A DNA stretch of 64,000 nt from contig OZ024861.1 in NCBI GenBank assembly GCA_964017155.1, positions 13,744,912-13,808,911 on the forward strand, in the 5' to 3' direction. The stretch is from Oasisia sp. SBJ-2009 (lineage: Eukaryota > Annelida > Polychaeta > Sabellida > Siboglinidae). The position numbers were made by a program, and so were the translations under genes. Below the pieces are notes generated by a model. It saw only the letters and a list, made by a program, of their open reading frames with translations. It searched no databases and was not told the origin of the DNA. Of this stretch, positions 46,080 to 58,689 are shown piece after piece; within the stretch, counting starts at the first letter, position 1; the number at the start of each line of letters is the position of its first letter.

Positions 46080-47350
46080 CAGACATCTGGACTGTACGTT
46101 AAACTTTACCACTCTGACATTGATAAACTGTGTGTCCACATTAAGCAAAACACGTCTTAATTTAGAACCATGTATGTCGCTAATAGTTTATTGACAATAG
46201 ATCTATACTCACCCACTTGAAAAGTGCGATCTTAGTGGACTTACACCACGGCGCCCCTATATACGTCTAAACGCCAACATGACAACGCCCATAATGACAG
46301 CGGCATCTAAGTATATCGGGTCACATGAAAGGTCATAAAACCGGTCTGCGAACTAAGCCCTGCATAGAACGCGGCGGTCACGATGTGTGCGTATGTACGT
46401 GCAGGGTATGCTGCCCCGCTAACCGTCTCAACTACTATAGTATAGCGTAGAATGGCTGACCCACTTAGAGTGTCGACTGGTCGGACCCATCGACACATGA
46501 AGGCAGTGGTAACAGAGTGGTTCAGATATAGGCCTAGAAGAAGACACGCCAGGTACAACAACTCACTAGCTCACTAGTTTCAATGTTGTCACGCTTCATT
46601 GCACAATTACTGTAGCTGGCAATTTGTGTATATTACGAATACATCAATATGACACATAATTCGCATTAACTTCCTCCACGATTCGTGTGTGTGGGGTGTG
46701 TGTGAGTGCATGTGTGTGAGTGTGCGTGCTTGCGTGTATGAAAATGTGTGCTTGCGTGACAGTATGAGTGTGCTTGAGGCGGTGTGATGCACAGTGCTGC
46801 CATCTTGTTACACTAAGGAGGACTACATTGCAGACACTTGCTGGCCGATGTGCCTCGTCATTGTCGATTCATTCGACATGCACAAAGACCCGCGGGTAAA
46901 ATGCACCACCGTCGCCTGACGTATGTAGGGTAAAAATAAGCGCTACCGTTACGCTAAGTGAGCATGTAGGTTTAGGCAACACGGTAACAGTTTGACACAG
47001 GTCGGTTAACAAACAACTAAGGCTGGCCTATTTAGGCTCCCTCTCACCCGGGCAACTTGGCGGTCCCAACATCACGCGAAGGTTGCCCCTTGTAGGAACA
47101 TGTTGTAGGAGAAATACGGCTGACATTTTATATCAATTTTATCATAAATTACATCAAGTTTCAAACTATATGAGAATATATCAGTTATACGTCATTGGCA
47201 ATGACTCTCACCACACAGTGTTGTATGTCACGCTCCACTGCACACATACCCTGTTGACAAACGCAATCAATGGGCCCCAGTCGGCACAAGCTGTGTCGTC
47301 GCTAGACAGTGTATGACGGATATATCAATGGTACATATATTTGACAGTCA
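46080..47350. other. Intergenic stretch, no supported gene
   Basis: A minus-strand frame at 46307-46561 begins with a hydrophobic stretch (LYLACLLLGLYLNHSVTTAF) and could be a short secreted-protein exon. There is no family match and no clear splice site, so I do not call it. 46680-46790 is GTGTGTG-rich. Confidence 0.4.
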
Positions 47351-47362
47351 TCATGAGCATGA

Positions 47363-47510
47363 TGATGTGTGCATGCATGGGCTTAATGGAGTGTATATGT
47401 AGGCGTGTGCATGTGTGGGCTTTATGGGAGTGTATATGTGCATGTGTGGGTTTATGGGAGTTTGTATGTGCATGTGTGGGCTTATGGGAGTGTGTATGTG
47501 TGCCCCATGC
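47363..47510. repeat. About 35-bp minisatellite, four to five copies
   Basis: Units of GTGCATGTGTGGGCTTATGG followed by GAGTGTATAT. The His-Thr-rich minus-strand frame is an artefact. Confidence 0.8.
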
Positions 47511-47939
47511 CTGTGAAAACTGGCCATCTGTGGACGAGGAACACGCCACCTTGCGATATATCACACTACTAATATTATGCATGTGATAAATAATCTTCCT
47601 GATTCCGCAGTATCCGTCTTTCGTTGTTGGAACATCTCACAGTGATTGGCTAAATATAGTGGCGTATTTAGGGAGGTGACATTGGAACACTGCACTTGAC
47701 AGCTGTTTCTTTCATGTGGTTGTTTGCCGTGATTGCCATTTTAACTATTTGACAGCTGATTGGTAATTAAGTTTGGCCCAAATTGACAAGGATAATTAAA
47801 ACAGAACTCAGATACGTCACTATTTAAAGCATAAATTGCGACTTTACCTATATATGTACTTTATATTTGTATATGTTTGCAATTGATCACAACATATAAC
47901 GTTGTAAACTTGTTATACTAATTTATGTTTACTATTTGT

Positions 47940-49830
47940 TTAGGTATAGTTATATGAACAGCTGTTATATGGGCTGACATTTTTGCACTGGCTACGTTTA
48001 CAAACAAACATCAGCTGATTCACTGAATACACGATGGTCACTCTTGAATGCACATGCACAAATGTAGCTCAGCTCGGCTCAGTGCACGACGCGCCGTTTA
48101 ATAGCTGCCTCAGAAATGATATCGTCGCCCGTCGCATACGACAACCGAAGTTTTCAATAATCACTTTAGTTGAGCGTATACGTAAAACGTCTGTAGCTGG
48201 CCACGTAGCAGTGCCGTGCATTTTAATTTTAGACTGTTGCTGTACTATTGCGATAGTGTACTAAAGTGTTAGTGAGATATTTTTGACATTCGATGATAAT
48301 ATAACACTGTATAGTTGTACGTGTATTTATTTATTTATTTAGGTGTTCTGATGGAACATAATTGTTCTTAATTACCTTTGTCAGCGAAGGAATGATTGCA
48401 GGCGTATTCAAAGTAGTATTGTTTGTTTATTTTAATTATATCGGAATAACCATTGTAAAGCACCATAGAACAATTATTTGGATGGGGCGCTATATGAGAA
48501 ATATACTACTATTATTATCGTGTTAGTGTGATGTATTACTGTATTATTATGCTAGTATGATGTTGCATTATCATACTGTTGTGTTAGTTTGACGTCAGTT
48601 TAATGTGACGTCACACGCTTGGGCCATATTCAGAGTGAAAACAATTGATGATCTAAACAAATCACGCCTTTTGATTAAAGAAACACGTTATAATGCAAAT
48701 GCACTGCATTACGTAACTGCGCAAGCATAACTATGTTTACAATAGTTACCACGACATCTAAAGTAGTATTAAATTGTTAGACTTATTTACATTATTACAA
48801 ATATTAGTTAGATATAGTTATATAAATAGCTGTTTTATGCCGGTATGACATTTTTGGAGCATGTGTAGAAACAAATATCAGCTGATTCAATGAATGCACG
48901 ATGGTCACGCATGAATGCACGCACACAAAGATGACTCAAAGACAGCTCGATTCAGACCACGACGCACTGTTGAATAGCTGTCTGAGAAGTTGCCTCGGAA
49001 ATGATATCGTCGCTGGTTGTATTCAGGCAACAACTGAAATTTCCAATTGACACTTGCATTGAGTCTATAAATAAAACTCGTTTAGCTGGCTATGTAGCAT
49101 TGAATTTGTGCACTGTGTGTTCTAATTTGAGATTGTATAAATGTTGCGTTAAAAAAGGAATTAAGCTACGCCCAAGAAATGTCATCAACACTTTTTAGTG
49201 ACGACATACGTTGATTACACTGAATATAGCAGTGGAATAAAAACACGGCTAATATCCTTCTTTAGTTGATGTACATTACCAGTTTCTGAAAACTCGTCCA
49301 TCACGAAACACGAGAGGTGATGGAGAAGGAAAGGATCGAATAACTGCTGTCTTAAAGTGTTTTAAAAAGGATCTGTCATCAGAGTCTTAACAAGGATCTA
49401 GCCAGTGTTTTTAAAAAGGATTGGTCATGAGATTCTTAAAAATAATCTGTCATCGGACTTCAAAAAATAATCTGTCATCAAAGTTTTAAAATGACCTGCC
49501 CAGTGTTTAAAAAAGGATGTGTCCAGTGTTTTAGAAGGACCTGTCATCAAAGCCTTAAAAAGGATCTGTCCAATGTTTAAAAAAGGTTCATCATCAGGGT
49601 CTTAAAACGTATGTGTCCAGTGTTTTAGAAAAGATCTGTCATCAAAACCTTAAAAGGGTTTGTCCAGTGTTTTAAAAAAGGAGCTGTCATCAGGGTCTTA
49701 GAGTGGGGTCAGTTTAATGAGACGTCACACGACGGGGCCAGTTTATGAGTGAAGCTAATTTAAGAGTATGGTCGAAACAAATCACGCCTTTTGTTTAATA
49801 GACAGGTTAAATGTGTGTAATTATAATTAT
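47940..49830. repeat. Diverged direct duplications
   Basis: 47940-48250 and 48800-49140 share TATAGTTATATRAAYAGCTG, ATCAGCTGATTCA, CACGATGGTCAC, GAAATGATATCGTCG and TAGCTGGC.A.GTAGCA. Separately, 48590-48690 and 49700-49810 share GTCAGTTTAATG, GACGTCACACG and AAACAAATCACGCCTTTTG. No exon-like frame is conserved between copies. Confidence 0.75.
49330..49700. repeat. Tandem array of about 45-bp units
   Basis: About eight degenerate copies alternating AAAAAGGATCTGTCATCAG-AGTCTT and AAAAAGGATCTGTCCAGTG-TTTT. Non-coding. Confidence 0.8.
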
Positions 49831-49859
49831 ACTTCCTGACACTGGCCCCAGTGCACCAA

Positions 49860-50130
49860 AGATGCATTGATAACAATGACGGTGTATTATAAAACACAAC
49901 TTTTATACTTTCTGGCGACGTTAACGAAAATGACCAATGACGGCTGTGTACGTCTCGACTATGTGATGGTGACCTTGACTGATGTCTCGCTGGCCTTGAG
50001 TGGCCCCTATGAATGTACTGTCTCTCACTGTCACGTTCCCTCTGGCGCCACCTGGTGTCAAACATGTAGTCTTGGTTGGGTTGGGTTGGGAAAGGGGTTT
50101 GGAAGTGATAGGGACAAGTGACCGCGGATA
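49860..50130. other. Weak Ig-like frame, not called as a gene
   Basis: The plus-strand frame includes LTDVSLALSGPYECTV, which resembles the end of an immunoglobulin V-type domain (L-x-D-x-xxxDSGxYxC). There are no flanking splice sites that I trust, and the frame runs into low-complexity repeat. It could be a decayed Ig exon or chance. Confidence 0.2.
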
Positions 50131-50440
50131 ATTGAAAGAGAGAAGTGATGGTGAAGTGACAGGGAGAAATGACGGGGGAAGGTGACGGGGCAGTTACAGG
50201 AAGTGATGAAGAAGTGATGGGGAGAAATAATGGGTAACTTACAGGGAGAAGTGACGGGGACAAATGGCAAGGAAGTTACAGGGAGAAATGATGGGGAGAA
50301 GTGTGATGACACGACACTACATAACACGACATCATGACATGACACGACACTACATCATGACGTCACTGTAGCTGTAGGGACGTCATGACACAACACTGAC
50401 TATATGACACATCATAACATGACACAACCATAGATATAAA
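50130..50440. repeat. GTGACGGGGAGAA-type and ACATGACACGACA low-complexity repeats
   Basis: Short irregular units, purine-rich to 50300 and then ATGACAC-rich. Confidence 0.75.
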
Positions 50441-51829
50441 TAGAACACCCCAGTAGAACAAGATCGCTGGGCCGCTATCAGTTGACACAAGATACTTTGA
50501 AGTCAACATGGGCTGGTGACAGTCATGCTATTGCCAGGCAGAAAGCAACTGCAGTCCCCGTATATACGTAGGACTGCACCAAGTGTTCTACATAATTATC
50601 ACGTTATTTATTTACTGACATCAGTTAGCCAGTGTTGTTTAATTGGGTACAATGCGTTCAAACAGTTGCCTGACTAATATGTCTGTCTGAAACAAATCAA
50701 CAGGATTACAGTGTCTCACTGTGTGAGGGGTAAGTACAACTTAGTACTATTTAATTTTTTTTTTCTACCAGATCCACAATTGTTGTGGTGTTTTACAAAA
50801 AAGTTATTTACAAATCAACCAACTGAAGTCCGTCCTCCAATTTCATAGATTAAAAAACAGACCATGCAAATTGAATGAGAGAATAGGGAAACCAACAACA
50901 AAACAGAGCTGCCAACATTACTAACAACAACAGTAGTAGAAAAGGTAGAAAAGTAGTAATGTTCAGATAGTCAACTAACTAATTATACGATGTCAATAGT
51001 AATAACAATAAATAATAAAAAGGCAAACTACAACAAAATAGCAGGGGTTTCATAGTAACAGGTTTCCGTAAAATGACGACAGTTTCCCTTTCATGTCCCC
51101 CTAAACAGAATTAGTTTGGTAATTTGATGTATTATTGTTGGTCAATTTGTATCCTAAATTAATGACATTGGAACATCAATATGTTCGCAAAGACTATAAC
51201 CTAAGCTATATATTGCATAACCAGTGGAAAGAGACTCCGATTCCTGTTTTCTGTCGGTTGGTACAGTTGTACGCTACACAGAAAATAACCATACTTGCTA
51301 CTTCACAATGACTGTTGTAGCCACCATGTCCCCAAATGGATTAACGTTGCTCACATCAATTTCAACCACCGAACAGTCCAGTGTTTGGGTTCTATATAAA
51401 CCGGGTCACAGTCCTTCCCCTAATGACTAAGCTGGAGGCTACAGCCTATCCCACTGGATAACTCACATTGCCAAGGAACCACAGTGACAACTATTTAGAT
51501 CCCTACCTCGACACAGTGAACCACCTCAAAACATTCAACAGCTGGCCTACTCCATAAATTAATCATGAGCTGTCTTAACTAGGTCTAGGGCTAGGGGAAC
51601 ATCGACACATATCCAAGTTAGAAATTTCGTCTTAGCATACTTTTATTTACATTTATTACGTTGCTCAACAGTTCTATTCTATATATCCTGCCAGTGAGTA
51701 CAGCACTTTCTGCCTGACAAGTAGATGGCAGTCAGTGGTCCACAGCGGCTTCGGTGCAGCGGACCAGCTTGTCACTCTAGTCTATAGGGGAAAGATTAAT
51801 GATCTAACTCTGTGGACACAACACGACAT
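50441..51829. other. Non-coding stretch
   Basis: No exon, RNA gene or transposon coding region recognised. Confidence 0.5.
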
Positions 51830-52330
51830 CACACCACAACACCACTGTATCTGTAGGGAGACAACACTACATGACACGTCAAAACATGGCATGAAATGAC
51901 ATCATGACACAACATCATGATATTACACAATACTCCCTCACACAGTATCACGACATGACACCACACATTATGACACGACACTATATGACTTGACACCACA
52001 CAACATTTTGACATGACACAATGTAATAACGTGACGTGACAACATGACACTATATCATGACATGGCATGACATAACACCACATGACGTTGTATGACACAT
52101 CACAGTCTGACAAAATAGCATGTAACGATGCAACGACCATTGTGGTCTGGCATGATATCACACATGACGTAATATAATGGTACGATCAAACAATATGACA
52201 TGACACAATATGATTCCATGACATGACATCATGATCTGACACAATATCATGGCCTGTCTCTGACACGACATAACTGCTTAATATGATACAAATCAATCAA
52301 TACAATACGACCTGATATGACACCACAAAC
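51830..52330. repeat. ATGACAC/ACATGAC satellite-like low-complexity region
   Basis: About 500 bp of irregular CATGACACAAT-like 7-14-mers, similar to the block at 50300-50420. Confidence 0.8.
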
Positions 52331-52342
52331 TGACAACAGGAT

Positions 52343-52556
52343 ATTTATGGTTCTAGTCTCCACTCGCTCAAAGAAGTGTACAACGACATTTCCCCGCAGA
52401 TGTCGTTTGTAATTGCAGTAAACTTTGAACTGATTGACCCGCTCAATGGCCTTGAACTATGACAGGATGTTTTCGTAGAAGTCAACAAAGTTCTTGTGCA
52501 TGTCTTCGCCCTCGTACTCTTAGGTGATATATACAAGCAGCAGTGAGGCGAACATG
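52343..52556 (-). pseudogene. ZRSR2-like (U2AF35-related) pseudogene fragment
   Basis: On the minus strand: EYEGEDMHKNFVDFYENILS, stop TAG, FKAIERVNQFKVYCNYKRHL, RGNVVVHFFERVE. This matches the start of the U2AF-homology RRM of ZRSR2 (remembered pattern: FLDFYEDVLPEFK, VxQFKVxCN, HLRGNVYVQY). ZRSR2 recognises the 3' splice site of U12-type introns. Two in-frame stops (TAA before EYEG, TAG after ILS) and loss of the sequence beyond the RNP1 strand show it is dead. No intron is visible in the fragment, so a processed copy is likely, but no poly(A) tail was found. Confidence 0.7.
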
Positions 52557-52559
52557 TCG

Positions 52560-53340
52560 TGGTTAGATGGAATAAATAACTGCTTTATTTTTCACTGATA
52601 AAACATCTCTTTCTACGTAGCCCAAAAAATGTAATCAAGAATGCAGTTTCACAAACAAGACTCTTGTATCAAAATGTTGCTTCATTGCTAATAAACTGCA
52701 CTTACCCCAGTGGTAGATGTGTTAACATTGCTATACTATTACTAACGTCACCAATTAATTAATGTTTCATGTATGATTTGCAATCTGAGTTTAGCATGAT
52801 TTCTCACCTAAATAAAACATTCACCAGCTCATCTTTCTGGCACAACAATGCAGTTAAAAACATATCTATTTGTTAAAAAAATTAATGATCCCATGCATGC
52901 TTTGGTCTATTTGTAGCAGGAGATTTGTCAACAATTTCAAAAAGATACCTCAGATAGATACAATCACCTTTTTTAACTTGTACATAAAGCCACAGCTCAT
53001 GCTGCTGCCACCTGGTACATTGTGGGAATGACAGATGCATTGTGAGAACACAACTGGGACATTGTCATAAGACAAATGATGCACTACAGAAAGACAACAG
53101 GTGGATTGAGGGTATACAACTGACGCATACGGGAAGGAGATTTATGCAGCATGGGACGAATACTGGTGTATTGCGGGAAATCACATTTGCATTGTGGCAA
53201 GATTACTGGTGCATGACATTTGCATTGTGGCAAGATTACTGGTGCATTGAGGGAGATGTAAGTGGAAGTATATAAATTCGACTGTCCATGCAATTTCCAC
53301 AACACGGCCATATCTGAATATCTAAGGTATGTCCAGTTAT
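52560..53340. other. Non-coding, with a short 33-bp tandem duplication
   Basis: ACATTTGCATTGTGGCAAGA-TTACTGGTGCAT occurs twice in tandem at about 53185-53250. Nothing else recognised. Confidence 0.6.
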
Positions 53341-53366
53341 CATGGTTATTGTTATGCCAATTCATA

Positions 53367-53368
<2 letters not shown>

Positions 53369-53442
<74 letters not shown>
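53369..53442. repeat. (TA)n microsatellite
   Basis: About 37 TA units, probably at or near the 3' end of the minus-strand LINE relic that follows. Confidence 0.95.
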
Positions 53443-53443
<1 letters not shown>

Positions 53444-53479
53444 TAGAGGTAGTGCAGTAAAACCATTTTACATAGGATG

Positions 53480-54600
53480 CTTTTTTCCATAGTTTATCAA
53501 TTTTTACTTCAAATGATTGGAATGATGGAGCATCTACCACGAGTGTGGCAGACTATTCCATTCGACAGTAGATCGGTATATAAATGATTGTTTTTTCGGA
53601 TGTTTAATCAGCATCTTTATTTAAATATATCTAGGTTGTACCCTCTTGTTATTGAACCATTTCCCCTTAATATAACAACATTTGAAGTAACGGTAGAATC
53701 ATATTTCCCAATTCATATTTTGTTAATTTCTATCATGTCTCCCCTAAGACGACAGTAAGAGAGAGTTGGTAGTTCTAATATTTTAGGCGTTCTTTATATC
53801 CAGGAATTAATTTAGTTGCTCGGGGCTGAACATTTTCTAATGCTGCTATGTGTTTAATTAAATGTGGACTCCATGCCTGGTTTGCATACTCGATATGTGT
53901 TTAGACAAGATACTTAAAAACAATATAAAAACACTTATCATCTATATATTCAAAAGTGCGTCGAATTATCCCCGTCATAGGTTTGGCTATATATTTTTTT
54001 GGACAATATGTGCCTCAATGTTAAGTGATGAGGAAAAGGTTACTCCAATATCATTTACTGTTTCTGCTTTATTTTTATTTCTGATCGCTACCCATTGTGT
54101 ATCCATCATTTCCTATGGAGGAATGTCCAATTCTCATGTGGCTACATTTATCGGAATGATATTTCAATAGTTATGTATGTGTCCATTGTTCAGCTGAGAT
54201 GAGATCTTGTTGTAGGTTGTAGCAGTTCTCTGCATTTTAAATAGGACTGAACGGTTTCACGTTATCCGCAAATAAGAACACATGGAGCTTTTGATAACAT
54301 CAGGTAAATAATTTATAAAAATAACAAGTAGAATAGGGCCGATCATGGATCCTTGTGGTATTCCGCTGATCACCTCCTGCCAGTTTGAACATATGTTGTT
54401 AACCCATAATGTTTGTTTTCTCTGTGCAAGTAAATATGTGACCCAGTTAATTGTGTTCACTTTTATTCTGAATTTTCTTAATTAGTTTAACATGTGGGAC
54501 CTTGTCAAAAGCTTTCATACAATCACAGTATATTACATCTATGCAGCCTCCAATATCCAGCGTTTCAGTCCATGAGAATAGTTCTTTTAATAACTGCAGT
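53480..54600 (-). pseudogene. Decayed CR1/jockey-group LINE reverse transcriptase
   Basis: Minus-strand pieces in order: CDCMKAFDKVPH-like block (about 54500), ISGIPQGSMIGPILLVIFIN (about 54310-54370), LFADN box, HIEYANQAWSPHLIKHIAAL (about 53860), RLRGDMIE (about 53745) and a terminal NGIVCHTRG (about 53550). These are RT domains 3-5 and thumb/C-terminal motifs of jockey/CR1-type LINEs. Many stops and frameshifts; old insertion. Confidence 0.75.
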
Positions 54601-56480
54601 AGTGTTTATAAAACTAAACTGTTTTTTGCTCAATAGCGCATTTTATTTCATTTGTACAGTGATTGCATATATATATACAATTATTGGAATAGCAGTAGGT
54701 AGCCTAATCTTCACGTTATTTTGAACATTTACACAGATGACTTGGAGCAGAAGATCATAGCCACAACACCAGAGGGTTGTCGACAGAGAAGGTGGAAGAA
54801 ACACATGCACTAAGTAATTTGTCTGACTCACGCAGGGAAGGCAGATACATTACAACAACTTTTAGACGCCAGCAAGACTTGAATACAACATATACTAAAA
54901 AAACATACATGAAACACAGCACACTAACACTTTAGATATGACGTGACAACGATAACGCTGAAGCATGTGAATAACATAATTGTGGTTGGCGTTCCAACTT
55001 CCACGGCAGATATTATGCGACGACTTCATCGTAAATTACTCATACTGCGCTCGCCAGACGGCGTGACGAGCTGCCTGTTTCACACGTAACACAGAATTTA
55101 GTCCCTGTCTATAACACAGTTGTTTTGGCGTTATATGTTACCGACTTCACGGCCTCCTACGGTCTGATTTATTCCCGATGAACCGTCTGGCTGTGATAGT
55201 TTTTACGTCTTTCGTATGTTCGTCCAGTCTTCTGCTAGGTGACCTTCTACGAATATGTTGTGTCACGAGTCACGTGTGGGACATCCTGTTCGCTACGCCC
55301 TCTGGCGAACAGAGAAAAACAGGTCTGCGTAATCCGCATGGTGCCGTCTGCAGATAGGGTACGCGGATATATTGATATTGTGCAGCTAACCTAAGATTGC
55401 AATAAAAACCGTTTTAAGATGCCCCACACCCACATGCGTTCTCATACCAGTGGTTGGGTGACGATAACAAGGTCTATATCTTTAATATATATTTTAATAC
55501 AAGCAATAAATAAAATCTGCAACTGAATATGATTACAAATTTAACCAATCAAAATGACAGCTGCTCAAACACGGCAGTCAATATGATAACACATTTTGTG
55601 TTGATGCTGCACAAGTGGCAATAGTACAATTGTGTTGCATTTATCAACCAGCGTTTATAGTATGCACGTGGCAATGGCTACATATGTGTGGCAGGATTAT
55701 ACAGATTCTACATTTATTAGTAACAAAATTTGGACTTTGTGATCATAGTACGTATGTCAATATTGTACGGCATCTCTCACTACAGTGTTTGTATCTGCAA
55801 TCTGCAATTTGCAATATTTAACGATATGTTTCGAATTTCCGAGTTGACATGGAACGGTGCGCTTTTTGCTTAACTATTTGAAATGTTATACTGTATGTGA
55901 GAAAATTCATTATCATGTGCCTGCGTGAATGCCTATGTTGTGTACCCATTTCAGTTTCAGTTTCCGTCGTAAGCGTTACTCATCGCAATTACTGGTGTAA
56001 TAGTGTTCATTGCCAGGGTCCGCAACTAACTTCTCAGGTTCATGGAAATCAAACAGGCTGCAGTTGGTATTCTTGTAGTCGACTGCTTTGCAGTAAGGGT
56101 AGTCCCACGTGCACGATTCCAGACAGTTTACTGCCGTTTACTCCGTAATTGATTCGTAGCTGTCGCCCTGGCGTTTGTTGGAAATTAGTGTGGCTTTCCA
56201 CAGGCATTCTGCTGAGGAATGAGTTGATAATTAGTGCAAATAGAAGCAATATGATCCCACATGTTGTTGGCATTATACGCACTTGTATGAAATGCAAACA
56301 CTAAAGTTTGCCTCAGGTTGTTCTACGCCATCAGTGAGGGAGACACGTCAACAGTTTGGTGCTGATATAATATATCACTTTGCTTTAATTTTCATGTTTT
56401 CATTTGGCGGGAGTAGTACAGTATGGTGTTTTTCTTGCACTTATGGGTATTTTGGGTCGTTGGAAGGGAGGAGATGGAGG
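54601..56480. other. Non-coding stretch
   Basis: No gene recognised. A perfect 8-bp-stem hairpin, CTGTTCGC..GCGAACAG, lies at about 55287-55313. Other features are ordinary. Confidence 0.5.
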
Positions 56481-56560
56481 AAGGTCAAATAGCGCTCCCT
56501 GGCTGAACTATAAACATGGTCCAAGAACAAGTGGCGCCCCTAGCGGATCGGTCATGAACC
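56480..56560. repeat. Fragment of the 6.6-11.3 kb foldback family
   Basis: AACAAGTGGCGCCCCTAGCG and GATCGGTCATGAACC match the GTGGCGCCCCTGGCGGATAT / GTCATGAAC block in the foldback arms (6975-7035, 10985-11040). It shows that the family is dispersed. Confidence 0.6.
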
Positions 56561-57795
56561 AATGCTCATAAAACATATATACAACTGTGATCAGGATATG
56601 TTTATGATGCTATTTTTGATGAGTTAATTTGTTTTATTATGGTGATGTATTAATCAGACAAGGGTCAAGGACCTTTATCAAAGTATGAGTAGGAGTACAT
56701 TGCTAAAACCGAGTATGAGTAGAAATAAATGTTTTCGACATCATCGAACATCATGTAATTTCCATACCTCTTTTATGATTACCCGGGTAATAGACAATTA
56801 GTTAATTATGCAGACACATGCATATGTTTTTAAATATTACCTGTGGGTAGCATGTATTTTAATAAAATGTTCTGAACATCTTAGTAATGATAATAATTAA
56901 TTATTACTATATTACTTGATTATTTAAACTATTTCGCGCGTGCGAATGCAGTAAATAAAGTTTATAAATATTCGCGCGCACCACCGCGCCGCCTAACGTT
57001 AGTTTATGTAAAGCTAACTTTTATAGCGATGTTACGGTAACCGCAATCTCCGAAGCAGAAGAGCCTGAGTTGCCATCGAGATCTCCGATCGAGTTGCTTA
57101 TGTGTATTTTCTTCGTTAGAGGAATGCAAGTAATTTGATTTTATAACATAGTGTATGTATATATATTTAAGACAAGTGAGGAGAAGTTTGGCGGCTGCTG
57201 GCGGTCGTTTTCATAGTTAGGTCGGACAGTACATGTCATTGTTGACACCAGTCGATGCTGTCTCGGACTCTGGACTGGTTGTTTCTCTTCTCGTCATTTC
57301 AATTTCCCTTGGGTCTTCACCACCACGGACATCTGGTCTGTCTGACAGCTGTCTTTGTGGCTGAAATCTATATCCAGCCACTTCTGAATCCGTGCTATTT
57401 CCGTCAGACGAAGAATCAGAAAATCATCCGTATTATGTTACGCTCTTTTGTGAGCGCAAAGTCACAGCGCCACCCGACGGAGTTGCCAAGTACGACAACC
57501 ACTGGCTTATCAGTGGCCGGTCCTCCGATACGTCACTGTTTTTCTAAAATGGCATTTTCCATAGACTTTCCATAGACTTTTACATTTCTTTTCTGCTAAA
57601 CCGCGCACGTTAAAAATGTGATTGAGGTTGGAAATTGTTAGTTTTTCTTAGCTCTATTAGGTCCATATCACCAAACCGTCGCCTTATTTTTCGCTTTAAC
57701 ATATGTTACATTCCAGTAAGTTATTGTAGGATGTGGCGCAATAGAAACGAAATAATTATTATTTCAATATAATGGTATATTTTTGTGCTCACTAA
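56561..57795. other. AT-rich spacer with a weak acidic frame
   Basis: On the minus strand near 57260-57420 a frame reads SDSSSDGNSTDSEVAGYRFQ then PQRQLSD. It resembles the Ser/Asp-rich start of P2X7-tail-type (YxxEP) invertebrate proteins. There is no start codon or splice context, so it is not called. Confidence 0.3.
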
Positions 57796-57919
57796 CACTA
57801 TAAAAACACATATACACATATACACACAAACACATAGATATACAAATACAGACACACATAAACACACACGCACACACATACAGACACAAACACAAACACA
57901 CACACGCAAACACACACAA

Positions 57920-57950
<31 letters not shown>

Positions 57951-57988
57951 AATACATGTATACACACACACTCACACACACACACACA

Positions 57989-58020
<32 letters not shown>

Positions 58021-58680
58021 TCCACCCACCCATCCACCCATCCACCCATCCACCCATCCACCCATCCACCCATCCACCCATCCACCCATCTCTCCATATC
58101 TATCCATCCATCCATCCATCCATCCATCCATCCATCCATCCATCCATCCATCCATCCATCCATCCATCCATCCATCCATCCATCCATCCATCCATCCATC
58201 CATCCATCCATCCATCCATCCATCCATCCATCCATCCATCCATCCATCCATCCATCCATCCATCCATCCATCCATCCATCCATCCATCCATCCATCCATC
58301 GATCCATCGATCCATCGATCCATCGATCCATCGATCCATCGATCCATCGATCCATCGATCCATCGATCCATCGATCCATCGATCCATCGATCCATCGATC
58401 CATCGATCCATCGATCCATCGATCCATCGATCCATCGATCCATCGATCCATCGATCCATCGATCCATCGATCCATCGATCCATCGATCCATCGATCCATC
58501 GATCCATCGATCCATCGATCCATCCATCCATCCATCCATCCATCCATCCATCCATCCATCCATCCATCGATCCGCCCGCCCGCCCGCCCGCCCGCCCTCC
58601 CGCCCTCCCGCCCTCCCGCCCTCCCGCCCTCCCGCCCGCCCTCCCGCCCTCCCGCCCGCCCGCCCGCCCGCCCGCCCGCC
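57796..58680. repeat. Compound microsatellite (CA, CACG, CCACCCAT, CATC, CGATCCAT, CCCG/CCCT)
   Basis: About 880 bp in blocks: (CA)n-rich to 57988, (GCAC)n to 58020, (CCACCCAT)n to 58090, (CATC)n to 58300, (CGATCCAT)n to 58520, (CATC)n to 58570, and a CCCG/CCCT mixture to 58680. The order suggests successive mutation and expansion of a tetranucleotide. All long frames here are artefacts. Confidence 0.97.
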
Positions 58681-58689
58681 GTGGAACAG

